A DNA stretch of 64,000 bases from CAZMVY01 sp964653435 (GCA_964653435.1 CAZZFA010000003.1:62001-126000); one strand, 5' to 3'; positions 8,700-17,444 are shown, counted from the first letter of the stretch. Notes: generated from the sequence alone by a model not told the origin. Numbers and translations: made by a program.

Positions 8700-9090
8700 A
8701 GAGGCTCCGTGCCGCTTGCGCGGGCGATGCGGACGGTTGAATCGGCCTCATTTTACCACGGGCCTCACGGCGGCGGTACAGCAGGGCACGCCGTCGCGTG
8801 CCGACTCGTCTTGAGCCCGGCTCAGCCGTGCGAACGGCTCGGTATGGCGGCGGCCGGCGCCCCGTGTCCGGTTGCGGCCGAAGGCTGCGTCAGGCGATCG
8901 CTGCGCGGGCGCACGTCTGGCTGGGCAGCCATCCGGGCATCGAGTGAACTTCCGGCCGGCCGGCGTGACGTAACGGGGGCAAGAGCGTATGGTAGCGCAT
9001 GGGAAGCAGGGCGCGTCGTTGCGTGCTGCTTGTCCCGGACTCCCGGCTGATGCGCAGAGTACATAGTGTCGACTGCTCCGAGGGCCTCGC
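8700..9090. other. Gene-free divergent spacer with fragment of the dispersed repeat
   Basis: No convincing gene is present. A hairpin AGCCGT-GCGA-ACGGCT lies at 8824-8839. The block 8851-8888 is nearly the reverse complement of 49350-49385 and is a fragment of the dispersed repeat. Promoters for the two flanking genes should lie here, but I could not assign boxes with confidence. Confidence 0.5.
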
Positions 9091-10095
9091 TTGAATCCTC
9101 GTCGCGTCCGTCTCGCCGGTCCCGCCGCATGGAACCCCCGTGACACCTCCATCCGGGCGGCGCGCCGCCGCGCATTCACGCTGATCGAGTTGCTTGTCGT
9201 CGCGGCGATTATCGCGATCCTGGTGGCGATCCTGCTGCCGGCCCTGTCCAAAGCGAGGGACCAGGTCCGCAGCATAAGCTGCCGCTCGAACCTGAAGCAG
9301 CTTATGACGGCCATGTTCGCCTATGTCGGCGAACAGAACGTCCTGCCGGGCACGCACGGCCTGTTCTGGATGCAGCTCCTCTTCGACAAGGAGTGGCCTC
9401 GGCCGGCCGGCGTCACATGGGACGGCGCCCGCGACCGGCAGCGGGGCCTTGCGTACACCCCCGCGTATCGCCAGCCGTATCACCTCGATCCCGAGTTCGT
9501 CGCAGATGTGCCGGCCAGGGGCACGCTCTTCCGCTACATCCGCCAGGAGGCGGTCTACCTGTGTCCCTCCGACAAGCCGGGTCCGGCCGACGACACCTCC
9601 CTCGGCGGCGGCGGCAACGGCAGGCTGAGCTACTCGATGAACGCCTACATCGGTTATCGCGCCCCGGAGAGCATTCAGGGCTTTACGTACGTTGCCGACT
9701 CGCTCAACAACGCGCTGCCCGGCGGCCGCCGGAGAGTCTCGTTCCGGGCCGGGCAGCGGGTTACGTTTTCTTCCTCGCGTTTCATGACGATGTTCGAGGA
9801 TCACCCCTCCTATCACACGAACAGCAGTTACCCCGACGGAAGCTTCAACTGCATCGACCGCATCGCGACGCGTCACATGCTCCGCATTGCCCCGAACGGC
9901 GGCGCCGATGAGGGTCGATCGAGCATGGCCTTTCTGGACGGTCACGCGGAGGCCCGCCGGTACCCCGCCAAGACCCTGGGACGCGAACTGTTCGCTGAGA
10001 TGGGCGAGCCGATCTTCTGGCGCGAATCCGGCCTGCCCGACCGCCTGAACATGTCCGCCTTCATCAGGAGACTTCCGGGCCCTTGCCCCTGGTGA
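9091..10095 (+). CDS. Type II secretion/pilin-like protein with prepilin N-terminus
   Basis: The 334-residue protein carries the prepilin motif AFTLIELLVVAAI: cleavage is expected between Ala28 and Phe29, with Glu33 as the conserved +5 residue, followed by the hydrophobic helix. The C-terminal part contains FLDGHAEAR, the HxxxG/DGH signature seen in the large planctomycete prepilin-like (DUF1559-related) families. The function is probably as a pseudopilin or surface-displayed protein. No ATG or GTG exists in frame before the motif. TTG 9091 preceded by CGAGGGC is the best start, giving an unusually long 28-residue leader. Confidence 0.8.
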   Translation: MNPRRVRLAGPAAWNPRDTSIRAARRRAFTLIELLVVAAIIAILVAILLPALSKARDQVRSISCRSNLKQLMTAMFAYVGEQNVLPGTHGLFWMQLLFDKEWPRPAGVTWDGARDRQRGLAYTPAYRQPYHLDPEFVADVPARGTLFRYIRQEAVYLCPSDKPGPADDTSLGGGGNGRLSYSMNAYIGYRAPESIQGFTYVADSLNNALPGGRRRVSFRAGQRVTFSSSRFMTMFEDHPSYHTNSSYPDGSFNCIDRIATRHMLRIAPNGGADEGRSSMAFLDGHAEARRYPAKTLGRELFAEMGEPIFWRESGLPDRLNMSAFIRRLPGPCPW

Positions 10096-10212
10096 TTCTC
10101 CGCGGCGGCGGGCGGGTCATCCGCGCATCCGGCGGGGGCTTCGGCTCTCATTCGCCGTTCCCGACGCGAGACCAGCCTCGCACATCGGCCTCGCGGGGCG
10201 CTGTCGCGACGA

Positions 10213-12663
10213 CTACGGCCGGCGGATGAGGTCCTTGCCGCTGATGTTCTTCGATTCGACGCTCCAGCCGGCCGGCACCTCGATCCGCCAGGTGATCGTG
10301 TCGCCGTCCCGTCGCCATCGCATCGCGACGGCGCCGTCGGGCGTCGGGATTCGCCCCTCGCACCACGCGAGCGGCAGATCGGCGAAGCGAAGCTGCACGA
10401 TCCGTTTGACCGCATCCACGCGGTACACGCCGAGTACGTCGCGGTAGAGCGTGTGGACGATGTGCGACGCGAAACCGTGGTCGCAGCTTGCGTATGCGCC
10501 GACGTTTTCCCATAGCGTGCCGGTCCGGTCGGCCATGTAGAGCAGGTACGCAACCGCCTCGTCGAGGATCTGCCGGCCCTCGCCGTAGCGGGAGAGGATC
10601 TCCAGTCGCAGCATGTTTCCGATGAACGAGTTGGACTCCGGCACGTCGGGGAAGGCCTTTGTCTGTCTGCGCCGCGGGCCGAACTGTTCGCGCAGCGTCT
10701 TCCACAATTCCGCGTGGGTCTCGGGCGAGGCGACGTCGAAGAAGAAGGCGTAGTACTGGCACGTTTCCGTGTGGTCGGGCCGGACGTCGAGCCTGCCGTT
10801 CGCCCGCACGGCATGATCGCGGAAGAACCGGCCGTCCCACGACTGCTTCCGGATCACCGCTCGGATCCGTTCGGCCTCCGACAGCAGCTCGGGCGCTTCG
10901 TACAGCCGGCCCGCGGCCGCCAGCGCGCCGGCGTAGAGCATGTTCGTCGGGTAATTCACGTCCTGCACGAACGAATTGGCCGCCGACCACTCCACGAAGA
11001 CCCAGCTTTCCAGTTTTTCGAGGAGACCCTCGTCGTTCCGGAACCTTCGGAAGTAGTCGAAGAGCCTGAAAACCCTCGGCTTCAGCGCGGCGACGAGTTC
11101 CCGGTCGCCGCTCCGCGCGGCGTACTCCTCCAACTGGACGACGAACCAGAGCGCCCAGTTCGGAATGAAGACGCCGTCGTTGTGGTCCGCCGGGTAGCAC
11201 ATCGGCAGCATGCCCTCCGGCAGAAATGCGAAGCGCGCCGGCAGCGCGAAGTTCTCCAGAAAACTCCTCTCGACGGCTGTATTCCCCGCGAGGTCGCAGG
11301 CCACGCGCGAGGTGAAGAAGCTGTCGCACAGCCAGCCCGCGCGCTCGCGCGACGGGCAGTCCATGAAGAGGTCGACGGCGTTCTGCGCGTAGGTCTCGCG
11401 CCCGGCGGCGAAGAGCCGGTTGAGCCGCTCGTCGTCGCACGCGAAGTGCGCCCGCCATACGTCGGGATTGGTGTATTCCCGGATGAAAAAGCGCGAAACG
11501 GCGCACTGTCCGTCAAGGACGAGGACCTTGAGGTACCGCAGCGTGTACGGCTCGAAAAACTCGACGTCGTACGTGCCCGGCTCCAGCTCGAAGGCCACGA
11601 TGTTCACGCAGCCCAGCCGCTTGAAGTCGACGTCGCCGTCCGAGAGGATCTCGTCGAAGACGAAGAACACGCGGCTTCGGCGGTGCGCCGTCAGGTGCGC
11701 CCCGGGAAAGCCCGTGAGGTTCGTGCCGAAGTCGACGATATGGTACGTGTCCTCCTTGAGCACCAGGCGCGCGTCCGGTTCGAGCGGCCGGTCGATTGCG
11801 TGCGCCGGCCCCGAGGCGATCGCCTGCAGTTCGAGGCTCGGGATCGTCGCCAGTTCCGTTTCGGGGAAGCCGAGGAACTTCGGCCCGACGCCCGTGAGCG
11901 AGCGGTCTTTCCACGGTTTCGCAGGCTGCGGTCCCCGCGTCAGGCAGCCTTCGCAGACGTCCCAGACGGCCGGACGCCGGGTGAATGTCGGATACGGAAC
12001 GCGGCGGGGCAGAAGCTTCTTCTCTTCAGCCCGCGCGCACGGCACGGCGTCGAACGCGACGGCCGGGTCCTCGCGCCAGGCATCGAATCCCTCGCGAAGC
12101 CGGTATACTTCCGAGAAGGCGCGCTGGAAACTGTAGCGCTGGACCTTCTGCACGCGCTCCGGAAGGATGCGGGCCTCGAAGGGGGTGCCGTCGCCGCCGG
12201 TCGAGGCCAGGATGCGCCCGCCGGCGATCACCTCCGCCTGCAGGAACGACGGTTCGTTCAGGACGTAATAGCTGTTCACGTTGTAGCCGGCCATCTCGAC
12301 GGCGACGAGCTGCCGCCCGCCCGTGATCCGATCCGTCAGGTCCCACTCGTCCACGCGGTAGTAGCCGTGGCCCGCGCGGGCCGGGCCGTAGCCGACGAAT
12401 CGCCCGTTGAAATACAGCCGGTAGAGCGTGTGCCCGGCCATGCGAAGGATGACCTTCTCCCCGAGAGGGGCCTCGAAAACCGCCCGGAAACCGACGAACA
12501 GATTCATCTCTCTCTCGCGTCCGGCGGGCCATATGGGCCTGGCCGAACGAAACGCAGGGGCGCCCGAAACAACCGCGGGTGCCGAGGCGGCGGGCACGGC
12601 GAGGTTCGCCGAAGGCATGAGGGCGGCACCGATCATCGCAAGGCCGACAAGTGCAGGGGACAT
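10213..12663 (-). CDS. GH78-like alpha-L-rhamnosidase, secreted
   Basis: The 816-residue protein begins with a signal peptide (about residues 1-27) and ATG 12661-12663 follows the ribosome-binding site AGGAG. After N-terminal beta-rich domains, it contains DCPSRERAGWLCD near residue 434, the counterpart of the GH78 DCPxRxERxGWxGD motif. GTLWENVG near residue 715 is where GH78 enzymes place their second acidic residue. The family releases terminal L-rhamnose from polysaccharides or glycosides. The motif is divergent (RERAGWLCD in place of RDERLGWTGD), so a related specificity is possible. It is followed upstream by the FCD regulator, which may control it. Confidence 0.8.
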   Translation of the reverse strand: MSPALVGLAMIGAALMPSANLAVPAASAPAVVSGAPAFRSARPIWPAGREREMNLFVGFRAVFEAPLGEKVILRMAGHTLYRLYFNGRFVGYGPARAGHGYYRVDEWDLTDRITGGRQLVAVEMAGYNVNSYYVLNEPSFLQAEVIAGGRILASTGGDGTPFEARILPERVQKVQRYSFQRAFSEVYRLREGFDAWREDPAVAFDAVPCARAEEKKLLPRRVPYPTFTRRPAVWDVCEGCLTRGPQPAKPWKDRSLTGVGPKFLGFPETELATIPSLELQAIASGPAHAIDRPLEPDARLVLKEDTYHIVDFGTNLTGFPGAHLTAHRRSRVFFVFDEILSDGDVDFKRLGCVNIVAFELEPGTYDVEFFEPYTLRYLKVLVLDGQCAVSRFFIREYTNPDVWRAHFACDDERLNRLFAAGRETYAQNAVDLFMDCPSRERAGWLCDSFFTSRVACDLAGNTAVERSFLENFALPARFAFLPEGMLPMCYPADHNDGVFIPNWALWFVVQLEEYAARSGDRELVAALKPRVFRLFDYFRRFRNDEGLLEKLESWVFVEWSAANSFVQDVNYPTNMLYAGALAAAGRLYEAPELLSEAERIRAVIRKQSWDGRFFRDHAVRANGRLDVRPDHTETCQYYAFFFDVASPETHAELWKTLREQFGPRRRQTKAFPDVPESNSFIGNMLRLEILSRYGEGRQILDEAVAYLLYMADRTGTLWENVGAYASCDHGFASHIVHTLYRDVLGVYRVDAVKRIVQLRFADLPLAWCEGRIPTPDGAVAMRWRRDGDTITWRIEVPAGWSVESKNISGKDLIRRP

Positions 12664-12706
12664 GTTGCGGCTCCTGTTCGAATATCCCGGAGAACCGGAC
12701 CAGTCC

Positions 12707-12735
12707 AGACTAGATGGCGCAGGCCGGGCGGTCAA
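12707..12735 (-). promoter_or_regulatory. Candidate promoter for the rhamnosidase gene
   Basis: On the minus strand TTGACC (12735-12730) and TAGTCT (12712-12707) are separated by exactly 17 bp, 44 bp before the start codon. It means the rhamnosidase can be transcribed separately from gntR. Confidence 0.55.
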
Positions 12736-12873
12736 AGCGCAGGTTCCGTCGCGCGGGCGAATACCAGACGGGAAACACAAGCGAGATACCTGCGCACAGG
12801 CGCTCGAGTCCGTTCCGTCTTATGTGAGAAGGGTCGCGATGACCGCCGGGTAACGCAACGGAAACGGAGCCGC

Positions 12874-13557
12874 CTACGGGCGCTCCTTCTCCTGCTTCAG
12901 CGTCGTCATGTAGCGTTCGATAAGGTGGGAGCGCAAAAGACGCTGGGCTTCCACGACATCGCCCTTGAGGATCGTCTCGAAGATCGCCCGGTGCTCATTC
13001 AGGGTGTCGTGTGCGGCCTTGGCCAGCCACTGCTGATGCGTGAACATGCGCGGGTAAATGATCGGCAGGGGCGCCCGATGATACAGCAGAGCCAGTCGCC
13101 GATTCCCCGCCGCGTCGATGAGGGCCTCGTGGTAGCGACGGTCGGCCTCCGCGATGCCCAGCAGGTATCCCTCGCGCAGAAGGAGCTCGAACTGATCGCA
13201 GGCCTTCTGCATGTTTTCGAGGTGTTCCGGGGTGTTCAGGCCCAGGCGGCAGAGACGCTCGATCGCGCCGCTTTCCAGGACGATCCGGACTTCCAGCACC
13301 TCCAGCACGTCCTGAGAGGTGAGTTTGGGAACGATATAGCCCGTCTTCGGGCCCTGCTCGATGACCCCTTCGGCGGCCAGGCGCGCAAACGCCTCGCGAA
13401 GGGCCGTGCGGTTTACGCCGAGGCGTGCCGCCCACTCGGCCTCGCGGAGCCGCTCGCCCTCGGGAACCTGTTGCAACATCAGCAACCGACGCAGACGCTC
13501 GTACGCCTGATCGCGTTGAGACCCGTTCCCGACAGATTCGATTGACAGCGAGTGCAT
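12874..13557 (-). CDS. GntR-family transcriptional regulator with FCD effector domain
   Basis: The 227-residue protein has an N-terminal winged helix-turn-helix (about residues 14-80, including EWAARLGVNRTALREAF) and a C-terminal helical FCD domain (about 85-215). Candidate metal/ligand residues are Asp and His in ADRRYHEAL, His in NEHRAIF and His in LRSHL. Members such as UxuR, ExuR, LldR and FadR sense sugar acids or other carboxylic acids and usually repress. It is divergent from the aldolase operon and a UxuR-like palindrome overlaps its own promoter, so autoregulation and control of the operon by a sugar-acid intermediate are likely. Confidence 0.92.
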   Translation of the reverse strand: MHSLSIESVGNGSQRDQAYERLRRLLMLQQVPEGERLREAEWAARLGVNRTALREAFARLAAEGVIEQGPKTGYIVPKLTSQDVLEVLEVRIVLESGAIERLCRLGLNTPEHLENMQKACDQFELLLREGYLLGIAEADRRYHEALIDAAGNRRLALLYHRAPLPIIYPRMFTHQQWLAKAAHDTLNEHRAIFETILKGDVVEAQRLLRSHLIERYMTTLKQEKERP

Positions 13558-13583
13558 TCCGTGATAGCCTGCCTACTGCTTCT

Positions 13584-13648
13584 ATATGGTTTACCGAATG
13601 GCCTTGGCTTTGTCAACAGTTTTTCAGCCTTTTTTTCGCCAAGGCCAT
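13584..13648 (-). promoter_or_regulatory. gntR promoter with overlapping UxuR-like operator and 11-bp inverted repeat
   Basis: On the minus strand a perfect TTGACA (13616-13611) and TAAACC (13593-13588) are 17 bp apart. The palindrome ATATGGTTTACCGAAT (13584-13599) covers the -10 box and resembles the known UxuR/ExuR site AATTGGTATACCAATT, sharing the GGTnTACC core. A perfect inverted repeat, ATGGCCTTGGC (13598-13608) and GCCAAGGCCAT (13638-13648), brackets the -35 region with a T-rich interior. The overlap is what autorepression would need. Confidence 0.6.
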
Positions 13649-13709
13649 GTTTTCTCCGCACCCATCGGCCTCGCCGGTCGTTGCCGCCCGAAGCAGAATG
13701 CGGTGACAC

Positions 13710-13736
13710 TTGACGGGGTCAGGGTGTATGTATTCT
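13710..13736 (+). promoter_or_regulatory. Possible promoter for the aldolase operon
   Basis: TTGACG (13710-13715) is followed by TATTCT (13731-13736) at a short 15-bp spacing. A GC-rich self-complementary leader follows (about 13753-13786, CCCGCG pairing with CGCGGG), then the start codon at 13916. The rest of the gap 13558-13915 holds the gntR control region and no gene. Confidence 0.3.
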
Positions 13737-13915
13737 ACCGCTTGCCCGATTCCCGCGTCAAGGGGGGCCTTCCCCGGGGCGCGGGAAACCGGTGTCGGCG
13801 GGCGTGCTGCGGGGATGCCGTCGGAGAAAGGCGCTATTAGCGGACCGAATCGGGCAACGGGCACCTGCTGCGGTTGGGCCGGACCGGCTTCCGCGCAAAG
13901 GAGACGGGATCTGGA

Positions 13916-14743
13916 ATGCGACAAAGCGTAATCAAGGCGAAGCTGGCTCGAAACGAACCTGTGTTACTGACGCAGTTGCACCTTACCGATGCCTCGGTCT
14001 ACGAGCTGGCGAGTCTCATGGGCTTCGACGGCATCTGGATGGATCTGGAGCATCACGGGTACAGCGTGCAGACCGCGGCGGCGATGATGCGGGCGGCGCG
14101 GGTCGGCAAGGCGGACATCCTCGCGAGGGCGGCGAAGGGGGAGTTCATGCGGATCAGCCGGCTTCTCGAGGCCGGCGCGCAGGGCATCATGTATCCCCGG
14201 TGCGACGATGCGGCGGAGGCCGCCGAGGTCGTCCGATGGACGAAGTTCGCCCCGCTGGGCAAACGCGGCTTCGACGGGGGCAACCCCGACATGCCGTACT
14301 GCATGATGTCGATGGAGGAGTACATCCGGGAGGCCAACGAGCAGACGTTCATCGTCATTCAACTCGAGGAGCAGCACGCCGTGGACAACGCCCGCGCGAT
14401 CGCCGAGGTCGAGGGCGTGGACGTGATCTTCTTCGGGCCGGGGGATTTCTCCGTCCTGTCGGGGATTCCGGGGCAGTTCGACCATCCCCTCATACGCAAG
14501 ACGGTCGAAAAGGTGGCCGAAGCCGCCCGCAAGGCCGGGAAGCACTGGGGTATGCCGGGAATGTCGGCGAAGCACATCCGGCAAGTCCTGGACATGGGGG
14601 CGAGGTTCATCTGCTACGGCGCCGACATTCTCATGGTACGGGACGGCCTCGCGCAGATACAGGAACAGATGGGGCCGTTGGGTTTCACATTCCAGAACGC
14701 ACTCGCGGCAACGGGCAAGTGCCGGAAAAAGAGCAACAGGTAG
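13916..14743 (+). CDS. HpcH/HpaI-family aldolase (2-keto-3-deoxy sugar-acid aldolase-like)
   Basis: The 275-residue protein is a class II TIM-barrel aldolase of the HpcH/HpaI/YfaU/GarL group. These use a divalent metal to cleave 2-keto-3-deoxy acids to pyruvate (or tartronate semialdehyde) and an aldehyde. Visible signatures are DLEHHG with the catalytic His near residue 46, Arg79 in FMRISRL, metal ligand Glu near 151 (IQLEEQHA) and Asp177 (FFGPGDFS). I chose ATG 13916 because AAAGGAG lies 11 bp upstream. It heads a three-gene operon with an oxidoreductase and an SDR. Possible substrates are 2-keto-3-deoxy-L-rhamnonate or a uronic-acid derivative. Confidence 0.9.
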   Translation: MRQSVIKAKLARNEPVLLTQLHLTDASVYELASLMGFDGIWMDLEHHGYSVQTAAAMMRAARVGKADILARAAKGEFMRISRLLEAGAQGIMYPRCDDAAEAAEVVRWTKFAPLGKRGFDGGNPDMPYCMMSMEEYIREANEQTFIVIQLEEQHAVDNARAIAEVEGVDVIFFGPGDFSVLSGIPGQFDHPLIRKTVEKVAEAARKAGKHWGMPGMSAKHIRQVLDMGARFICYGADILMVRDGLAQIQEQMGPLGFTFQNALAATGKCRKKSNR

Positions 14744-14761
14744 AGGCAGGGAGTATCGGGA

Positions 14762-15778
14762 ATGAGTACGCATCGGGTACTGGTGATCGGCGTCGGCTCG
14801 ATCGGCGAGCGGCACCTCCGGACATTCGGCCGGACGGGGCGGGCGGATCTGTCGATCTGCGAGGTGAATGAATCGCTCCGGCAGGCGGTGGGGGATCGGT
14901 ACAACGTGAAGAACCGCTACGCGAGTCTGGAGCAGGCCCTCGGCGACCGGTCGCAGAAGTTCGATGCCGCGGTCATCTGCGCGCCGGCGCAGTTTCACGT
15001 GCCGATGGCGACGGAGCTGGCGAAGGCGGGCGTGAACCTGCTGATCGAAAAGCCCCTCAGCACGAGTGAGGAGGGAGTGGCCGAACTGGACGCGATCATC
15101 CGCCAGCGCAAGCTGAAGGCGATGGTGGCGTACACGTACCGTTCGCATCCGGCGTTGCGGTCGATGAAGAAGGCGATCGCCCAGGGGCGATTCGGAAAGC
15201 CCGTCGAGATCGTATCCGTGTGGGGCCAGCACTTCCCGAAGTACCGGCCGGCGTATCGCAGCACCTATTACGTCAGCCACGCGAGCGGCGGAGGGGCCAT
15301 TCAGGACTCGATCACCCACGCGCTGAATGCGGGGGAGTTCCTTCTGGGGCCGATCGACCGGGTGATGGCCGACGCCGCCCACCTGATTCTGCCGGGCGTG
15401 GAGGTGGAGGACACCGTTCACGTGATCGCGCGGCACGGGCCGGTGCTCGGCTGCTATACGCTGAATCAGCACCAGGCCCCGAACGAGATGACCATCACGG
15501 TCATGTGCGAGCGCGGGACCGCGCGCTTTGAGCTGCACAACGCGCGGTGGATGTCGATGGTCGAGCCGGGGACCGAATGGCGCGAAGAGATGCAGTTCTC
15601 CCTGGAGCGGGATGACATTTTCGTCAGTCAGGCCAATATCTTCCTCGACGTGCTCGAAGGGAAGACGGATCCGCCGTGCACGCTCGAGGAGGGTCTCCAG
15701 ACGATGCGGGTGAACCTCGCCATCCTGGCCGCCTCGCAGAATCCGAACTGGCGCGCCGTGGCCGGCGCAGGCAGGTGA
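14762..15778 (+). CDS. Gfo/Idh/MocA-family oxidoreductase
   Basis: The 338-residue cytoplasmic protein has an N-terminal Rossmann domain with VIGVGSIGERH (glycines 10-15) and the diagnostic Glu-Lys-Pro triad at 96-98 (LLIEKPLS), followed by the C-terminal substrate-binding beta-sheet domain. Family members oxidise or reduce sugars, inositols and sugar-nucleotides with NAD(P). It lies 18 bp after the aldolase and overlaps nothing, and the SDR begins immediately after its stop. It is probably the second step-enzyme of the same sugar-acid pathway, for example oxidising a sugar before dehydration. The precise substrate cannot be read from the sequence. Confidence 0.9.
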   Translation: MSTHRVLVIGVGSIGERHLRTFGRTGRADLSICEVNESLRQAVGDRYNVKNRYASLEQALGDRSQKFDAAVICAPAQFHVPMATELAKAGVNLLIEKPLSTSEEGVAELDAIIRQRKLKAMVAYTYRSHPALRSMKKAIAQGRFGKPVEIVSVWGQHFPKYRPAYRSTYYVSHASGGGAIQDSITHALNAGEFLLGPIDRVMADAAHLILPGVEVEDTVHVIARHGPVLGCYTLNQHQAPNEMTITVMCERGTARFELHNARWMSMVEPGTEWREEMQFSLERDDIFVSQANIFLDVLEGKTDPPCTLEEGLQTMRVNLAILAASQNPNWRAVAGAGR

Positions 15779-15779
15779 G

Positions 15780-16631
15780 ATGAGTTCGATCGGGCAGGAA
15801 ATCGGAGCAAGCAAGATGAGTAACGGTGGAAGCAACGAACCGACGATTTCGCAGCTTTTTGATCTGAGCGGGCGGGTGGCGCTGATTACGGGCGGGACCG
15901 GCTGGCTCGTGCAGTCCATGTGCCGGGCGCTGGCGGAGGCCGGCGCGAGCGTCATTGTCGCCGACATCCCGAGGGCGATGGATCGGGCAAGGGAGGTGGC
16001 CGCGTCGCTGCCGGTGGTCGGCAAGGCGAAGCATTACAGCGTGCCGGCCGACTACATGGACGAGAAGTCGCTCGAACAGGCCGTGGCCGAGGGCGTGAAG
16101 ATGGCGGGCCGGATCGACATTCTCGTGAACTCGGGCTACGAGCGGGTTACGGCGGACTGGACGAACGTCACCGGCGAGCAGTTCACCCGCCAGTTGAGCA
16201 ATGCGACGGGCTGCTTCCTGCTGTCGCGGCTTGTGCGGGAGCACGCGGTGAAACGCGGCGGCGGCGCGAGCATCATCATGATCGGGTCGATGTACGGTCT
16301 GGTCGGCTCGTATCCGGACGCCTACGCGGGGATCTGCATGGCCAGCCCGGTGGCGTACCACGCGCTCAAGGGCGGCATCATCAACATGACGCGACACCTG
16401 GCGGTCTACTGGGCGGGCGACGGCGTCCGCGTCAACTGTCTCTCGCCGGGGCCGTTCCCGGCGGATACGGTGGACAAGCGGCTGCACGAGCGACTCAGCG
16501 CGAAGTCGCCGATGAAGCGGATGGGCCGTCCGTGGGAACTCAAGGGCGCGCTGGTGTTCCTCGCCAGCGATGCCAGCGGTTACGTGACCGGCCACAACCT
16601 GGTCGTCGACGGTGGCTGGACGGCGTGGTAG
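15780..16631 (+). CDS. Short-chain dehydrogenase/reductase (sugar dehydrogenase-like)
   Basis: The 283-residue SDR has catalytic Ser in MIGSMYG and Tyr/Lys in AYHALKGG, so it should be active. Its cofactor loop reads TGGTGWLV (37-44): two of the usual glycines of TGGxGGLG are Trp and Val. The NNAG motif is NSGY. A C-terminal VDGGWTAW is typical of classical sugar or 3-oxoacyl SDRs. ATG 15780 starts one base after the Gfo/Idh stop. ATG 15816 is an alternative giving 271 residues. In the L-rhamnose/L-fucose oxidative pathways an SDR oxidises the free sugar, which would fit the aldolase in this operon. Confidence 0.88.
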   Translation: MSSIGQEIGASKMSNGGSNEPTISQLFDLSGRVALITGGTGWLVQSMCRALAEAGASVIVADIPRAMDRAREVAASLPVVGKAKHYSVPADYMDEKSLEQAVAEGVKMAGRIDILVNSGYERVTADWTNVTGEQFTRQLSNATGCFLLSRLVREHAVKRGGGASIIMIGSMYGLVGSYPDAYAGICMASPVAYHALKGGIINMTRHLAVYWAGDGVRVNCLSPGPFPADTVDKRLHERLSAKSPMKRMGRPWELKGALVFLASDASGYVTGHNLVVDGGWTAW

Positions 16632-16639
16632 AGTCTTCC

Positions 16640-16825
16640 GTCGCGGCTTCTGCGCGCCTTGCGCGCAGGGATCGCGCTGCGGCGGTAGCGCTACCTGTCA
16701 TTCTGAGGAGCGCAGCGACGAAGAATCCGGCGGATTGGCGCAGAGGAACCGGATGCCTCGCTTCGCTCCGCATCACGGCCGCCGGCGCGGCCGTGTTCGG
16801 TTGCGGTCGGAGGCCGCTTTAAGGT
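16640..16825 (-). repeat. Dispersed palindromic repeat, copy 2 (inverted)
   Basis: This is the reverse complement of the copy at 2235-2400, including the 12-bp palindrome GGTAGCGCTACC (16684-16695), the TCATTCTGAGGAGCGCAGCG block and the GGCCGTGTTCGGTTGCGG block. It sits directly behind the SDR stop codon, so it also forms the 3' end of the operon transcript. The remainder of the gap 16632-17577 is the hairpin cluster below plus GC-rich sequence (about 16826-17180) in which I see nothing. Confidence 0.75.
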
Positions 16826-17183
16826 TTTTTCCCTCTGGACGGGCGCGGGGTTGACCGGCGGCCGGCCGACGCGCTGCCTGTGGGATTCGCCTGCCCGTCA
16901 GGGTGTCCTTCCTCGTTCGCCGTCGGGGCGGCGAGGATCCGCGCCCGGCGTTCCGCTGTGAAGGGTATTCGACAGTAGCCCGGCGACGGAATCGTCGGGC
17001 TATTCTCGTTTTACTCCTGCGCCGGGATTGCGCCGGACCCCGGCGGCCCGCACAGGTTCCCGCGGCGCGCCTTCGCCGGGGGCGCGGCGCAGAAGACAAG
17101 ACGCCGTCTGCGAAGGCCAGTGCCGACACGGCGGGTCCGTGACAACCTGGGCGGGCGTCACAACAGGTTCGGCGTATGCGTTC

Positions 17184-17444
17184 AGCCCCGTTTACGGGGC
17201 TTTCCCGGCGCAGCCGGGCTTGTAGGCCAGTCCTTTCAGGACTGGTCTGCGGCCGAGCGCCGTTGGATCGTCCTCCTCGAATCACCGAGCCCGTTTCAAC
17301 GGGCTTTCCCGTGACGATCCCAGAAGCCCGTTGAAACGGGCTCCGATTTCATAGGGGGGGGAAGGTGTTGCGCGTTCGCCAACCAGCCCTAAGAGGGCTG
17401 GCCTGACAGCCGGCCTTCGGCGGGTAAGGCCGCTGAAGCGGCCT
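17184..17444. repeat. Cluster of seven short perfect or near-perfect hairpins
   Basis: Within 260 bp there are seven self-complementary elements: AGCCCCG/CGGGGCT (17184-17201), CCCGGC/GCCGGG (17204-17218), CCAGTCC/GGACTGG (about 17227-17243), AGCCCGTT/AACGGGCT twice (17288-17305 and 17325-17342, exact reverse complements), CCAGCCCT/AGGGCTGG (17383-17401) and AGGCCGCT/AGCGGCCT (17427-17444). Stems of 6-8 bp and loops of 2-5 bases recur with different sequences. No gene is in the interval. They could form an array of RNA hairpins or REP-like DNA palindromes. Confidence 0.75.

Noticed and set aside
10714..13545. A 943-codon plus-strand frame
   Set aside because: Antisense to the rhamnosidase and gntR genes, with no start signal or conserved motif.
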